From the NCBI RefSeq assembly GCF_013035425.1, contig NZ_WQHX01000004.1, forward strand, positions 248,001 through 312,000: 64,000 bases of DNA. The letters run 5' to 3'. The notes beneath the pieces are model-generated. The model saw only the letters and a list, made by a program, of their open reading frames with translations, had not been told where the DNA came from and searched no databases. This document shows, piece by piece, positions 16,816 through 25,321 of the stretch. Position numbers and translations under genes: made by a program. This DNA is from Ruegeria arenilitoris (GTDB taxonomy: Bacteria; Pseudomonadota; Alphaproteobacteria; Rhodobacterales; Rhodobacteraceae). Numbering within the stretch: position 1 is the first letter of the stretch; the number at the start of each line of letters is the position of its first letter.

Positions 16816-17538
16816 CTATTCTTTGAGCGTCTTCAGGGCATCTTTCAAATCAATTGCTCCATCATAGAGCGCACGGCCGGAAATGGCACCATTCAGACCT
16901 GCGCCGCAATCCCGCAGCGCGATGAGGTCAGAAATCGAAGAAACGCCTCCGGACGCGATAACGGGAATTTCCACTGAGTTTGCAAGTTGAGCTGTGGCTT
17001 TGATATTCGGGCCCTGCATCGCACCGTCTCGGTTGATGTCTGTGTATATTATCGCCGCCACACCTGCGTCTTCAAAGCTACGGGCCAAGTCCGTAACCTT
17101 TACGTTGGTTTCCTCGGCCCAGCCCTTGGTGGCGACAAACCCGTTGCGGGCGTCGATGCCGACAGCGACTTTGCCCGGAAACGCCGCTGCGGCTTCGTGC
17201 ACCAGTTCGGGGTTCTCGACCGCCGCCGTTCCCAGAATGACCCGGGCCAAACCTTTGTCTATCCAGGTTTCGATCGTGGTCATGTCCCTGATTCCACCCC
17301 CTAACTGAGCTGGAACCCCGCAATTCTTCAGGATTTCTTCGACCGGGGCGGCGTTTACCGGTTCGCCCGCAAAGGCGCCGTTCAGGTCAACCAGATGCAG
17401 CCATTCACAACCAGCATCGACGAATGCACTGGCCTGTTCTACCGGATCTTCGTTAAACACGGTGGCCTTGTCCATTTCACCACGCAGCAGTCGAACGGCG
17501 TTACCGTCTTTTAGGTCGATAGCGGGGTAGAGGATCAT
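16816..17538 (-). CDS. hisA: Phosphoribosylformimino-5-aminoimidazole carboxamide ribotide isomerase
   Basis: HisA (240 residues) is the TIM-barrel isomerase that turns ProFAR into PRFAR, the HisF/HisH substrate. Catalytic Asp8 is in [14 protein letters not shown] and the second Asp is in [10 protein letters not shown]. The phosphate loops [15 protein letters not shown] and ISGRALYDG are present. I chose the ATG at 17538 (MILYPAIDL), the conserved family start, rather than the longer ORF to 17628, which overlaps the divergent DUF2147 leader. Confidence 0.96.
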   Translation of the reverse strand: MILYPAIDLKDGNAVRLLRGEMDKATVFNEDPVEQASAFVDAGCEWLHLVDLNGAFAGEPVNAAPVEEILKNCGVPAQLGGGIRDMTTIETWIDKGLARVILGTAAVENPELVHEAAAAFPGKVAVGIDARNGFVATKGWAEETNVKVTDLARSFEDAGVAAIIYTDINRDGAMQGPNIKATAQLANSVEIPVIASGGVSSISDLIALRDCGAGLNGAISGRALYDGAIDLKDALKTLKE

Positions 17539-17672
17539 GGTATGCAGCCCTATATTGAACTTGTTCGCGTGGGATATCGCACATGCTGGGCAGGGGATGC
17601 AACGCGACGCTAAGTCAATCTTGCTCATGGGGTTTCAGCAGGCCAGAGTGGCCACAAAACAGGGAGAATATC

Positions 17673-18074
17673 ATGAAGACGTTCAAGCTTGCGGCGGCTT
17701 TTGCCGTATTGGCCACTGGTGCATTCGCGGCTGACCCGGTTGATGGATTGTGGAAAACCGCTCCGGGTGACACCGGAGGGTATTTGCACGTATCCATCGC
17801 CGAATGCGGCAGCGCTATTTGCGGAACGATCGACACGGCATTCGATGCGGATGGCAACGAGCAACTCGATTATGAAAATCTGGGTAAACAGATCATTTGG
17901 GATATGATCCCTGAGGGAGACGGCAGTTACAATGGCGGCAAGATATGGGCGCCGGATCGAGACAAGACATATAATTCGAAAATGTCGCTGGATGGACAAA
18001 ACAAGCTGACCGTAAAGGGATGCGTTGCCGGAGGCCTTGTCTGCCGCGGGCAGGACTGGACACGGGTTCAATAG
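17673..18074 (+). CDS. Exported DUF2147 family protein
   Basis: This 133-residue protein has a signal peptide (MKTFKLAAAFAVLATGAFA) and a DUF2147 domain: DPVDGLWKTAPGD at its start, GGYLHVSIAECGSAICG with paired Cys, then KIWAPDRDKTYNSKM and a second pair of Cys near the end. The ATG at 17673 follows AGGGAGA by 6 bases; the longer ORF start at 17583 is not credible. It sits on the plus strand between hisH and hisA, an arrangement I recall from other Rhodobacterales. Function unknown; it ends 4 bp before the hisH stop. Confidence 0.87.
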   Translation: MKTFKLAAAFAVLATGAFAADPVDGLWKTAPGDTGGYLHVSIAECGSAICGTIDTAFDADGNEQLDYENLGKQIIWDMIPEGDGSYNGGKIWAPDRDKTYNSKMSLDGQNKLTVKGCVAGGLVCRGQDWTRVQ

Positions 18075-18078
18075 CTTT

Positions 18079-18717
18079 TCACGGAGCCCAAGTCAGAAAG
18101 TTGCCAATCATTCGTAAACCTATGTCCTGACTTTTTTCAGGGTGGAACTGCATGCCAATCATAGTGTCTCGGCCGACAACAGCCGTGACCTGCTGGCCAT
18201 AATCGACGTATGCCAAACGCTGCGCCGGATTGGTAACGCGAAAATGATAGGAATGCACAAAATAGACGTGATCGCCTGAGGTTACCCCCGCAAATACTGG
18301 GTGCCCGCTTTCCAGTGTCAGATCGTTCCAGCCCATATGCGGAACTTTCAACGCCGGATCCGAGGGTTCGATTCGTACGACATCGCCTGCGATCCAGCCC
18401 AGACCATCCGTTTCACTGTATTCATGACCAGTTGTCGCCATCAATTGCATGCCGACGCATATACCCAGAAATGGTCTGCCTTTTTGTTCTACGGCCTCGA
18501 CCATCGCATCATAGATGCCTTTGTGCCCCCTTAGCTCGGCTGCGCAAGCTGGAAAAGCCCCGTCTCCGGGCAAAACCAAACGGTCTGCTCGTGCAACGAC
18601 GTCTGCGTCCGAAGTCACGACCACTTCACCAGCGTTTACCTCTTGGGCCATACGCTGGAATGCCTTTTCGGCGGAGTGAAGGTTGCCGCTTTCGTAGTCA
18701 ATTATAGCAGTCAGCAT
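18079..18717 (-). CDS. hisH: Imidazole glycerol phosphate synthase glutaminase subunit
   Basis: HisH (212 residues) hydrolyses glutamine and channels ammonia to HisF. The class I amidotransferase triad is visible: nucleophile Cys in FLGICVGMQLM (about residue 84) and the His/Glu pair in MQFHPEKSQ near residue 194. The N-terminus IIDYESGNLHS is typical. It starts immediately after the hisB stop, so the two are one transcription unit, and it is separated from hisA by the opposing DUF2147 gene. Confidence 0.96.
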   Translation of the reverse strand: MLTAIIDYESGNLHSAEKAFQRMAQEVNAGEVVVTSDADVVARADRLVLPGDGAFPACAAELRGHKGIYDAMVEAVEQKGRPFLGICVGMQLMATTGHEYSETDGLGWIAGDVVRIEPSDPALKVPHMGWNDLTLESGHPVFAGVTSGDHVYFVHSYHFRVTNPAQRLAYVDYGQQVTAVVGRDTMIGMQFHPEKSQDIGLRMIGNFLTWAP

Positions 18718-19305
18718 TCAAAGTGCGCCCTTGGTCGACGGAATCTCATCGGCCTTGCGCGGGTCTGTTTCAACCGCTTCTCGTAACGCACGCGCAACAG
18801 CCTTAAACGCTGCCTCGGCGATGTGGTGACTATTAAACCCGTGCAACTGGTCAATGTGCAGGGTTATGCCGCCGTGGGTGCTGAATGCCTGAAAGAATTC
18901 GCGCACCAATTCAGTATCAAACGATCCGATCTTGGGGGTGGGCAAATCGATATTCCAGATCAGGAAAGGCCGGCCAGACAAATCCAGCGCGCATCGCACT
19001 TGGGCGTCATCCATCGGCAAGTGGCACTCTCCGTAACGGCGTATCCCTTTCTTATTGCCCAACGCCTGCGTCAACGCCTGACCCAAGGCGATTCCTGTAT
19101 CTTCGACCGTGTGATGGTCGTCGATGTGATAATCACCCTTGGCTTTAATCGTCATATCGATCAATGAATGGCGCGCCAATTGGTCCAGCATATGGTCGAA
19201 AAAACCAACACCGGTTTGGTTTTCATAATCGCCGGTTCCGTCGAGGTTGATTTCGACAGAGATATCCGTCTCGGCTGTACTGCGGCTTATTTTTGCGCTG
19301 CGCAT
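18718..19305 (-). CDS. hisB: Imidazoleglycerol-phosphate dehydratase
   Basis: HisB (195 residues, monofunctional) dehydrates imidazole glycerol phosphate to imidazole acetol phosphate. Metal-binding His/Glu motifs are present: [30 protein letters not shown], and later [15 protein letters not shown] chose the ATG at 19305 (MRSAKISR), which has AAGGAA upstream on its strand; the ORF to 19377 has a non-homologous extension. It is the first gene of the his block. Confidence 0.95.
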   Translation of the reverse strand: MRSAKISRSTAETDISVEINLDGTGDYENQTGVGFFDHMLDQLARHSLIDMTIKAKGDYHIDDHHTVEDTGIALGQALTQALGNKKGIRRYGECHLPMDDAQVRCALDLSGRPFLIWNIDLPTPKIGSFDTELVREFFQAFSTHGGITLHIDQLHGFNSHHIAEAAFKAVARALREAVETDPRKADEIPSTKGAL

Positions 19306-19458
19306 GGGCGAGTTCCTTTTACTACAGACGCGCTTATAGACAGGGTTGGCCGGGGTTTCAAAGACCAGCTGCACCAATCACTCCAAACTGTTGCAGGGGA
19401 TTGCCTATGTAAGCCCACCGTGTCAGCCTGACTTAACAACAATCATCAGGGCCAAATC

Positions 19459-19698
19459 ATGTCCACGTGCGTTTTCATCCAAATCCGCTGTAAACCCGGC
19501 AGTACCTACAAAGTCGCAGAAGAAATCGCGCTTCGGGAAATTCACTCGGAACTGTACTCGACAAGCGGCGAATATGATTTGCTGTTGAAACTTTACATTC
19601 CCGAGAATGAGGATGTTGGCCATTTTATCGACGAAAACCTGTTGGTAATTCCGAATATCGAACGGTCACTGACCACAATGACGTTCAAGGCGTTCTAA
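19459..19698 (+). CDS. Stand-alone Lrp/AsnC ligand-binding (RAM) domain protein
   Basis: This 79-residue protein is a RAM domain only: the beta-alpha-beta fold CVFIQIRCKPGSTYKVAEEI, YSTSGEYDLLLKLYIP and IERSLTTMTFKAF. The helix-turn-helix of full Lrp regulators is absent and there is no room for it upstream. Such stand-alone domains can bind amino acids and may associate with full-length Lrp proteins. It is divergent from hisB and overlaps the GNAT gene end by 4 bp. Confidence 0.85.
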   Translation: MSTCVFIQIRCKPGSTYKVAEEIALREIHSELYSTSGEYDLLLKLYIPENEDVGHFIDENLLVIPNIERSLTTMTFKAF

Positions 19699-20561
19699 CC
19701 CAATTCGAACGTGGTGACGCCGTAGACACGTTCCAGTTCGATATCAGGTTCGTGATCGGAATACATTCTTGCGGTTTCGAACACTTTTTCCAGGCCTAGT
19801 TCTGATGCCAAAGCAAAGGCTGCAGCGTTAGGTTGCGGCATATCGATGAAAATTTCATGTTCCCGATGGTCATCAGGAATATCCGTTATAACCGACGCAA
19901 GAAGTAGCTGCGCAATCTCGGTGTTGTCGGCGAACAAGGGGCCTATTTTGTACCCCGTCTGGCAAGGCCGTAAAGTTACGTACCCTTTCAGAACACCGTT
20001 TTCCGTATAGCTACGAGATACATGACTGGCTGCATTCAACCAGTCCCGCAAAAACAACTCTCGCGAGGCTGGAAAGAGCGCCCGGTCATAACTTAATAGT
20101 TCATCTGTCGCACTATTCAGCTCTGACAGCTGGGGGGACGACGCTTGCCCAAGCTTGTCCAGAATCTCACGTTTCGTACCCGCGAAACGATAGTTGTTAT
20201 ATGCAAAGGTGAATCCTGACTTGCGGTAGTTTTCCTGCTGTTCAACCACGCCATCCAAGCCCATGTTGCGCCCCTTGCAATGGGCCAGAGCATGCTGCGC
20301 AATCTCAAGGCCGTGGCCGTGGTGGCGAAACTCTGGGCGGACGATGTAGAAACCCAAGAATGCAAATTTGTCATCGTAATTCACGGCGGACACAGAAGAA
20401 ATCATCTCGCCGTCGAGAAAACCCCCAAGAAACCCATCGGGGTCTGTCGGGTGGAAGCATTCGGCGTCATGTTTGCCTGGGTTCCATCCCTCTCGGCCAG
20501 CCCAATCAACTGCGTGCTGAACTTCGGTGAGTTTAAGTGGGCGAATGATGTAATCCGACAT
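19695..20561 (-). CDS. Double-domain GNAT N-acetyltransferase
   Basis: This 288-residue protein has an N-terminal GNAT domain, with AFLGFYIVRPEFRHHGHGLEIAQHAL forming the acetyl-CoA pyrophosphate loop, and a C-terminal second GNAT-like domain (KGYVTLRPCQTGYKIGPLFAD). This is the layout of YitH/DUF1248-type proteins. The substrate is unknown. I chose the ATG at 20561 (MSDYIIRPLKL); the longer ORF runs back into the tRNA-Gly gene. It lies downstream of the tRNA-Gly pair on the same strand. Confidence 0.85.
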   Translation of the reverse strand: MSDYIIRPLKLTEVQHAVDWAGREGWNPGKHDAECFHPTDPDGFLGGFLDGEMISSVSAVNYDDKFAFLGFYIVRPEFRHHGHGLEIAQHALAHCKGRNMGLDGVVEQQENYRKSGFTFAYNNYRFAGTKREILDKLGQASSPQLSELNSATDELLSYDRALFPASRELFLRDWLNAASHVSRSYTENGVLKGYVTLRPCQTGYKIGPLFADNTEIAQLLLASVITDIPDDHREHEIFIDMPQPNAAAFALASELGLEKVFETARMYSDHEPDIELERVYGVTTFELG

Positions 20562-20642
20562 TAGACAATTCCGACACAACTTAATCTGAAACCACAATGG
20601 CGCATAGCGTGTGCAAGAACCAGCGTGTTCAGAATTTGTATC

Positions 20643-20717
20643 TGGAGCGGGCGAGGCGATTCGAACGCCCGACCCTAACCTTGGCAAGGTTATGCTCTAC
20701 CCCTGAGCTACGCCCGC
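20643..20717 (-). tRNA. tRNA-Gly (anticodon GCC), copy 1
   Basis: On the minus strand the acceptor stem is GCGGGCG/CGCCCGC with discriminator T and encoded CCA, the anticodon loop is CTTGCCAAG with anticodon GCC, and the T-loop GTTCGAATC is standard. It is identical to the copy at 20751-20825. Confidence 0.96.
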
Positions 20718-20750
20718 GTCAGATACTTCGGTGACCTGTCGGTCTCTCAA

Positions 20751-20825
20751 TGGAGCGGGCGAGGCGATTCGAACGCCCGACCCTAACCTTGGCAAGGTTA
20801 TGCTCTACCCCTGAGCTACGCCCGC
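20751..20825 (-). tRNA. tRNA-Gly (anticodon GCC), copy 2
   Basis: This is identical in sequence to the copy at 20643-20717, separated by a 33-bp spacer. The two were probably made by tandem duplication and are cotranscribed, this copy first. Confidence 0.96.
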
Positions 20826-20959
20826 GCCGTTGAGTGAGCCGTGAAGTATTAATTCTGACGCAAAGCTGCAAGGGGAAAAACGCAGAAAGCGAAAAAATCT
20901 TTGCGACGGAAATGTCCTTCTAAGGCGTTAAAACTGCAAAACTGAGCAGATCAGAACAA

Positions 20960-21223
20960 ATGGATCAATCTGAAATGTGGTTTGAGAATGCAAAGATCGT
21001 CTTGCTGGCATTACTGGTTTTCCTAGCAGTTACCCTAAACTGTTGGGACTGGGTAAACTTAAAAACAACAGTTAATTATTCGAACTTGACCAATCCAGAG
21101 GCCGACCAAAAGACCGCGCCGACGGAAACTGTTGCACCCTCGAATTCCAATTACAGGGCTAGGAAAATGTTTGCTATGGCAGAAATCAATATGGCGGCAA
21201 ATGTAAGCAGCATTCCAATCTGA
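20960..21223 (+). CDS. Doubtful small membrane protein ORF
   Basis: This 87-codon ORF encodes one clear hydrophobic segment (IVLLALLVFLAVTLNCW, about residues 12-28) followed by a polar Asn/Thr-rich tail. The ribosome site is poor and the last 73 bp overlap the opposing MAPEG gene, so the C-terminus is partly antisense. No family is recognised. It may be a small one-pass membrane protein or chance. Confidence 0.22.
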   Translation: MDQSEMWFENAKIVLLALLVFLAVTLNCWDWVNLKTTVNYSNLTNPEADQKTAPTETVAPSNSNYRARKMFAMAEINMAANVSSIPI

Positions 21224-21534
21224 CGAAATACAACGATCTGCGGTGTCTTTCCGAAGCCATAGGCGTGCAACACGCGCCCTGCCAGCAGGGTTAACCCCAA
21301 AAGATTGACCAACAAACCGCCGCCGCCTTGCAGTTCGACCATAGCAACGAGCAGAAGTGCAAATGGGGCGTATTCAGCGCAATTTGAATGCGTTCGCATC
21401 GCCTTGAGCACGGCCTTATCGCCCCCATCACCCACTGAAACCCGTCCACGCCGTCGTTGACGAATTACATTCGCGCTAAGCCAAACGAAAAGAACGGCAA
21501 TCAATGCGGCGTAAATCGGTGTGATGGCAAGCAT
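21151..21534 (-). CDS. MAPEG family membrane protein
   Basis: This 127-residue protein has four hydrophobic helices and the MAPEG (membrane-associated eicosanoid/glutathione metabolism) pattern: an N-terminal helix ending in RQRRRGRVSVGDGGD, HSNCAEYAPFALLLVAMVEL, and LAGRVLHAYGF. Bacterial members are glutathione-linked membrane enzymes of mostly unknown substrate. It lies downstream of pyc on the same strand, separated by a terminator. Confidence 0.88.
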   Translation of the reverse strand: MLAITPIYAALIAVLFVWLSANVIRQRRRGRVSVGDGGDKAVLKAMRTHSNCAEYAPFALLLVAMVELQGGGGLLVNLLGLTLLAGRVLHAYGFGKTPQIVVFRQIGMLLTFAAILISAIANIFLAL

Positions 21535-21555
21535 GGCAGCTCCACAGTTTCAATT

Positions 21556-21583
21556 AAAAGGTCGCGCAATTTAATGCGCGACC
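21556..21583 (-). terminator. Intrinsic terminator downstream of pyc
   Basis: A 9-bp perfect stem GGTCGCGCA/TGCGCGACC with a 6-nt loop is followed on the minus strand by TTTTAATT. It lies 27 bp after the pyc stop and before the MAPEG start, so it separates the two transcripts. Confidence 0.82.
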
Positions 21584-21609
21584 ACACAAACCTTACGATA
21601 AAATTCGGA

Positions 21610-24600
21610 TTAATCCAGTTCGATCAGTAGATCCTTAGCATCAATCTGACCGCCGGGTTGAACGTGAACTGATTTTACTACGGCGTCGCGTTCCGCGTGG
21701 ATGCCGGTCTCCATTTTCATGGCCTCGATGGTCAGCAGCAGGTCGCCTTCTTTGACCTCTTGTCCTGGATTTACGGCAACTGTGGCAACAACACCCGGCA
21801 TCGGAGCGCCAATATGATTGGCATTGCCAAGCTCAGCCTTCGGACGCTGTGCAGTAGTTGCTTTCACCAACCGGTTAGGTACCCGAACGACGCGGGGTTG
21901 CCCGTTGAGCTCGAAGAACACCCGGACTTCGCCATTTTCATCCGTCTCACCGATTGCCTGACAGCGGATTTCCAATGTTTTGCCCGGGTCGATTTCGGCC
22001 GTGATTTCCTCACCCGGCTCCATTCCATAAAAGAACGTGCGCGTCGGCAGCGTGCGAACTGGGCCATAGCTGCGATGGCGACCCATGTAATCCAAAAACA
22101 CTTTTGGATACATCAAATAGCCATTCAGGTCTTCGTCATCGACCTCCATTCCTTCCAATTGCTTTGAAAGATCAGCCCGCGTCGCTTCAAGATCAATGGC
22201 TTCGACATGCTTTCCCGGTCTTTCAGTATTCGGAGCCTCATCCTTCAGCACCTTCTTGACGATTATGTCCGGGAACCCGTTGGGAGGCTGGCCCAGATTA
22301 CCGCGCATCATGTCCACCACAGATTCGGGGAAGGCCACGTCCGTCTCAGGATCCTCCACCTGCGCCCGTGTCAGGCCTTGACTGACCATCATCAGCGCCA
22401 TGTCACCGACGACCTTGGAAGACGGTGTTACCTTGACGATATCGCCGAACATCAGGTTCACGTCGGCATACATGCTGGCGACTTCGTGCCAACGTTCCTC
22501 AAGCCCCAAGGACCGGGCTTGCGCCTTGAGGTTGGTGAACTGACCGCCTGGCATCTCGTGCAGATAGACCTCTGATGCAGGTGCCTGAAGCCCCGATTCA
22601 AAGGCTGCATATTGACCGCGAACCGCTTCAAAGTAGTCGCTGATTTCGCGGATGGCTTTGATGTCCAACCCAGTGTCACGATCAGTATGACGCAAGGCTT
22701 CTACCACTGTGCCTAAAGTCGCCTGAGACGTATTGCCCGAGAAGCTGTCCATCGCACAGTCCACTGCGTCTACGCCGGCTTCGGATGCCGCTAATATGGT
22801 CGCGCTTGCGATTCCGGCGGTATCGTGAGTATGGAAATGGATTGGCAAGCCGACTTCTTCTTTTAACGCGCGTATTAATACTCGTGCCGCAGCAGGTTTC
22901 AGAAGGCCAGCCATGTCTTTTAAGCCTAAAACATGCGCACCGGCGTCGCGAAGCGCTTGCGCCATTCCAACATAATACTTCAGGTCGTATTTGGCCCTGC
23001 CCGGGTCTAGTATGTCCCCAGTGTAACAAACTGTGCCTTCGCAAATTTTTCCATTTTCAACGACGGCATCCATCGCCACACGCATGTTTTCAACCCAGTT
23101 CAGCGAGTCAAACACACGAAATACATCAATGTTTTGCGACGCCTGACGCACAAACTCCTGCACTACATTGTCCGGGTAGTTCGTGTAGCCAACACCGTTA
23201 GCGCCGCGCAGTAGCATCTGGGTCATCAGGTTTGGTATTGCCTCACGCAGGTCACGAAGCCGCTGCCACGGGCATTCCTGTAGGAACCTGTAGGCCACAT
23301 CGAAAGTCGCGCCACCCCAACATTCGACCGAGAACAGCTGTGGCAAATTCGCTGCGTAGCTAGGTGCAACCTTGATCATGTCGATCGAACGCATCCGGGT
23401 CGCAAGCAACGACTGATGTCCGTCGCGCATAGTTGTATCAGTGATCAGAAGCTGCCGTTGGGCTTTCATCCAATCCGCGACGGCCTGAGGGCCTTTTTGT
23501 TCCAGCAGATTGCGGGTGCCCATCTGAGGTTCGGCCCTGGGTGCGGGTGGTTTCGCCTCTTTCAGATCGGCTCGTGGGCGCGGACGATCCTTCGTTTCAG
23601 GGTGACCGTTTACTGTAATGTCCGCGATGTAGTTCAGAACCTTGGTGCCCCGATCACGACGTTTTTTGAATTGGAACAGGTCCGGCGTTTCGTCAATAAA
23701 TTTCGTTGTGTATTCGTTCGACAAAAAGGTCGGATGTTTCAGTAGGTTTTCGACAAAAGCAATATTTGTACTTACACCGCGCACACGAAACTCACGCAGG
23801 GCGCGATCCATCCGGGCAATGGCCTTTTCCGGCGTGGGGGCCCAGGCAGTCACCTTTGTCAGCAGCGAATCGTAGTATCGCGTTATCACCCCACCTGCAT
23901 AAGCCGTGCCGCCGTCCAAACGGATGCCCATGCCTGTAGCTGACCTATAGGCGGTGATACGACCGTAGTCTGGGATGAAGTTGTTCAGCGGGTCTTCGGT
24001 CGTGACGCGCGTTTGCAACGCATGACCGTTCAGGCGTATCTCTTTCTGACTTTCCTTGCCGGTTGCCTCGGCCAAGGGTTTGCCCTCGGCAATCAGTATT
24101 TGCGCCTGAACGATGTCAATTCCAGTGACTTCTTCGGTGACGGTGTGTTCAACCTGCACACGGGGGTTCACTTCGATGAAATAGAACTTGCCCGATTCCA
24201 TATCCATGAGGAATTCGACAGTGCCGGCGCATTCATAGTTCACGTGGGCGCAAATGCGGCGGCCAAGTTCGCAGATCTCTGCGCGCTGTGCTTCACTGAG
24301 GTATGGGGCAGGGGCGCGTTCAACGACTTTTTGATTGCGGCGCTGGACCGAGCAATCACGTTCGAAAAGGTGATAGATCTGTCCATGCTTGTCTCCGAGA
24401 ATCTGAACCTCGACGTGACGTGCGCGGGTGATCATTTTTTCCAGATACCCTTCACCATTGCCAAAGGCTGCTTCGGCCTCGCGTCGACCTTCAAGCACCT
24501 TCTCCTCAAGCTCATCTTCCGACAGTATCGGGCGCATCCCGCGTCCACCGCCACCCCAAGAAGCTTTGAGCATTAGCGGGTAACCAATTTCGGCTGCTTC

Positions 24601-25047
24601 TTTTCGGATTGCATCCATGTCATCGCCCAGCACTTCGGTGGCTGGAATTACAGGCACATCGGCAGCGATTGCGACTTTGCGGGCGCTTGCTTTGTCTCCA
24701 AGGGCACGCATCGTTTCAGCCCTGGGCCCGATGAAGGTAATGCCGTTCTGCACGCAAGCATCAACAAAATCGGGGTTTTCGGATAGCAGTCCGTAACCTG
24801 GGTGGATCGCATCTGCTCCGCTGGCTTTCGCCACACGAATGATCTCGTCAATCGACAGATAGGCTGCGACAGGTCCAAGCCCTTCGCCAATGCGGTAAGC
24901 TTCATCCGCTTTGAAGCGGTGCAAGCCCAGTTTGTCTTCTTCGGCAAAGACAGCGACGGTTCGTTTGCCCATCTCATTCGCGGCGCGCATAACGCGAATT
25001 GCGATCTCACCGCGATTGGCGATCAGGATTTTCTTGAAGTCGGTCAT
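21610..25047 (-). CDS. pyc: Pyruvate carboxylase
   Basis: This 1145-residue single-chain biotin enzyme carboxylates pyruvate to oxaloacetate, refilling the TCA cycle. Domains in order are biotin carboxylase (about 1-455, with KASWGGGGRGMR ATP-grasp loop and EVNPRVQVEHTVTEE), carboxyltransferase (about 540-810, with ITDTTMRDGHQSLLATR and HFHTHDT), the PC/OADA conserved domain, and a C-terminal biotinyl domain with EAMKMETG (biotin on Lys1111). Length is normal. It is transcribed alone; its promoter should be in 25048-25140. Confidence 0.97.
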   Translation of the reverse strand: MTDFKKILIANRGEIAIRVMRAANEMGKRTVAVFAEEDKLGLHRFKADEAYRIGEGLGPVAAYLSIDEIIRVAKASGADAIHPGYGLLSENPDFVDACVQNGITFIGPRAETMRALGDKASARKVAIAADVPVIPATEVLGDDMDAIRKEAAEIGYPLMLKASWGGGGRGMRPILSEDELEEKVLEGRREAEAAFGNGEGYLEKMITRARHVEVQILGDKHGQIYHLFERDCSVQRRNQKVVERAPAPYLSEAQRAEICELGRRICAHVNYECAGTVEFLMDMESGKFYFIEVNPRVQVEHTVTEEVTGIDIVQAQILIAEGKPLAEATGKESQKEIRLNGHALQTRVTTEDPLNNFIPDYGRITAYRSATGMGIRLDGGTAYAGGVITRYYDSLLTKVTAWAPTPEKAIARMDRALREFRVRGVSTNIAFVENLLKHPTFLSNEYTTKFIDETPDLFQFKKRRDRGTKVLNYIADITVNGHPETKDRPRPRADLKEAKPPAPRAEPQMGTRNLLEQKGPQAVADWMKAQRQLLITDTTMRDGHQSLLATRMRSIDMIKVAPSYAANLPQLFSVECWGGATFDVAYRFLQECPWQRLRDLREAIPNLMTQMLLRGANGVGYTNYPDNVVQEFVRQASQNIDVFRVFDSLNWVENMRVAMDAVVENGKICEGTVCYTGDILDPGRAKYDLKYYVGMAQALRDAGAHVLGLKDMAGLLKPAAARVLIRALKEEVGLPIHFHTHDTAGIASATILAASEAGVDAVDCAMDSFSGNTSQATLGTVVEALRHTDRDTGLDIKAIREISDYFEAVRGQYAAFESGLQAPASEVYLHEMPGGQFTNLKAQARSLGLEERWHEVASMYADVNLMFGDIVKVTPSSKVVGDMALMMVSQGLTRAQVEDPETDVAFPESVVDMMRGNLGQPPNGFPDIIVKKVLKDEAPNTERPGKHVEAIDLEATRADLSKQLEGMEVDDEDLNGYLMYPKVFLDYMGRHRSYGPVRTLPTRTFFYGMEPGEEITAEIDPGKTLEIRCQAIGETDENGEVRVFFELNGQPRVVRVPNRLVKATTAQRPKAELGNANHIGAPMPGVVATVAVNPGQEVKEGDLLLTIEAMKMETGIHAERDAVVKSVHVQPGGQIDAKDLLIELD

Positions 25048-25321
25048 TTCAGGTTCCGGTCTGTATTGGTCTGGCCGTGTTCATAGGCGGACAATATGCG
25101 CTCGTATATCAGTCGTTCTGGGTAGAACCGGCATGTTAACGCTCGCAAACGCCTATGTTTGCGCTAGCACAATACACGCGCTGCACCGCAGCATCAATCG
25201 CCAAGGCAGACAGGTTAGCAGCTTATGGACTTCGGGATCATTCGACCCGACTCATTTGGTGGACTTTCACCCAGGCGTTTGTCGGGCCGAATGCAGTCAT
25301 TTTTGACCGAAGTTGCTTAAC

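Noticed and set aside
20562..20687. Extended N-terminus of the GNAT protein
   Set aside because: The extra residues translate the tRNA-Gly gene; homology begins at 20561.
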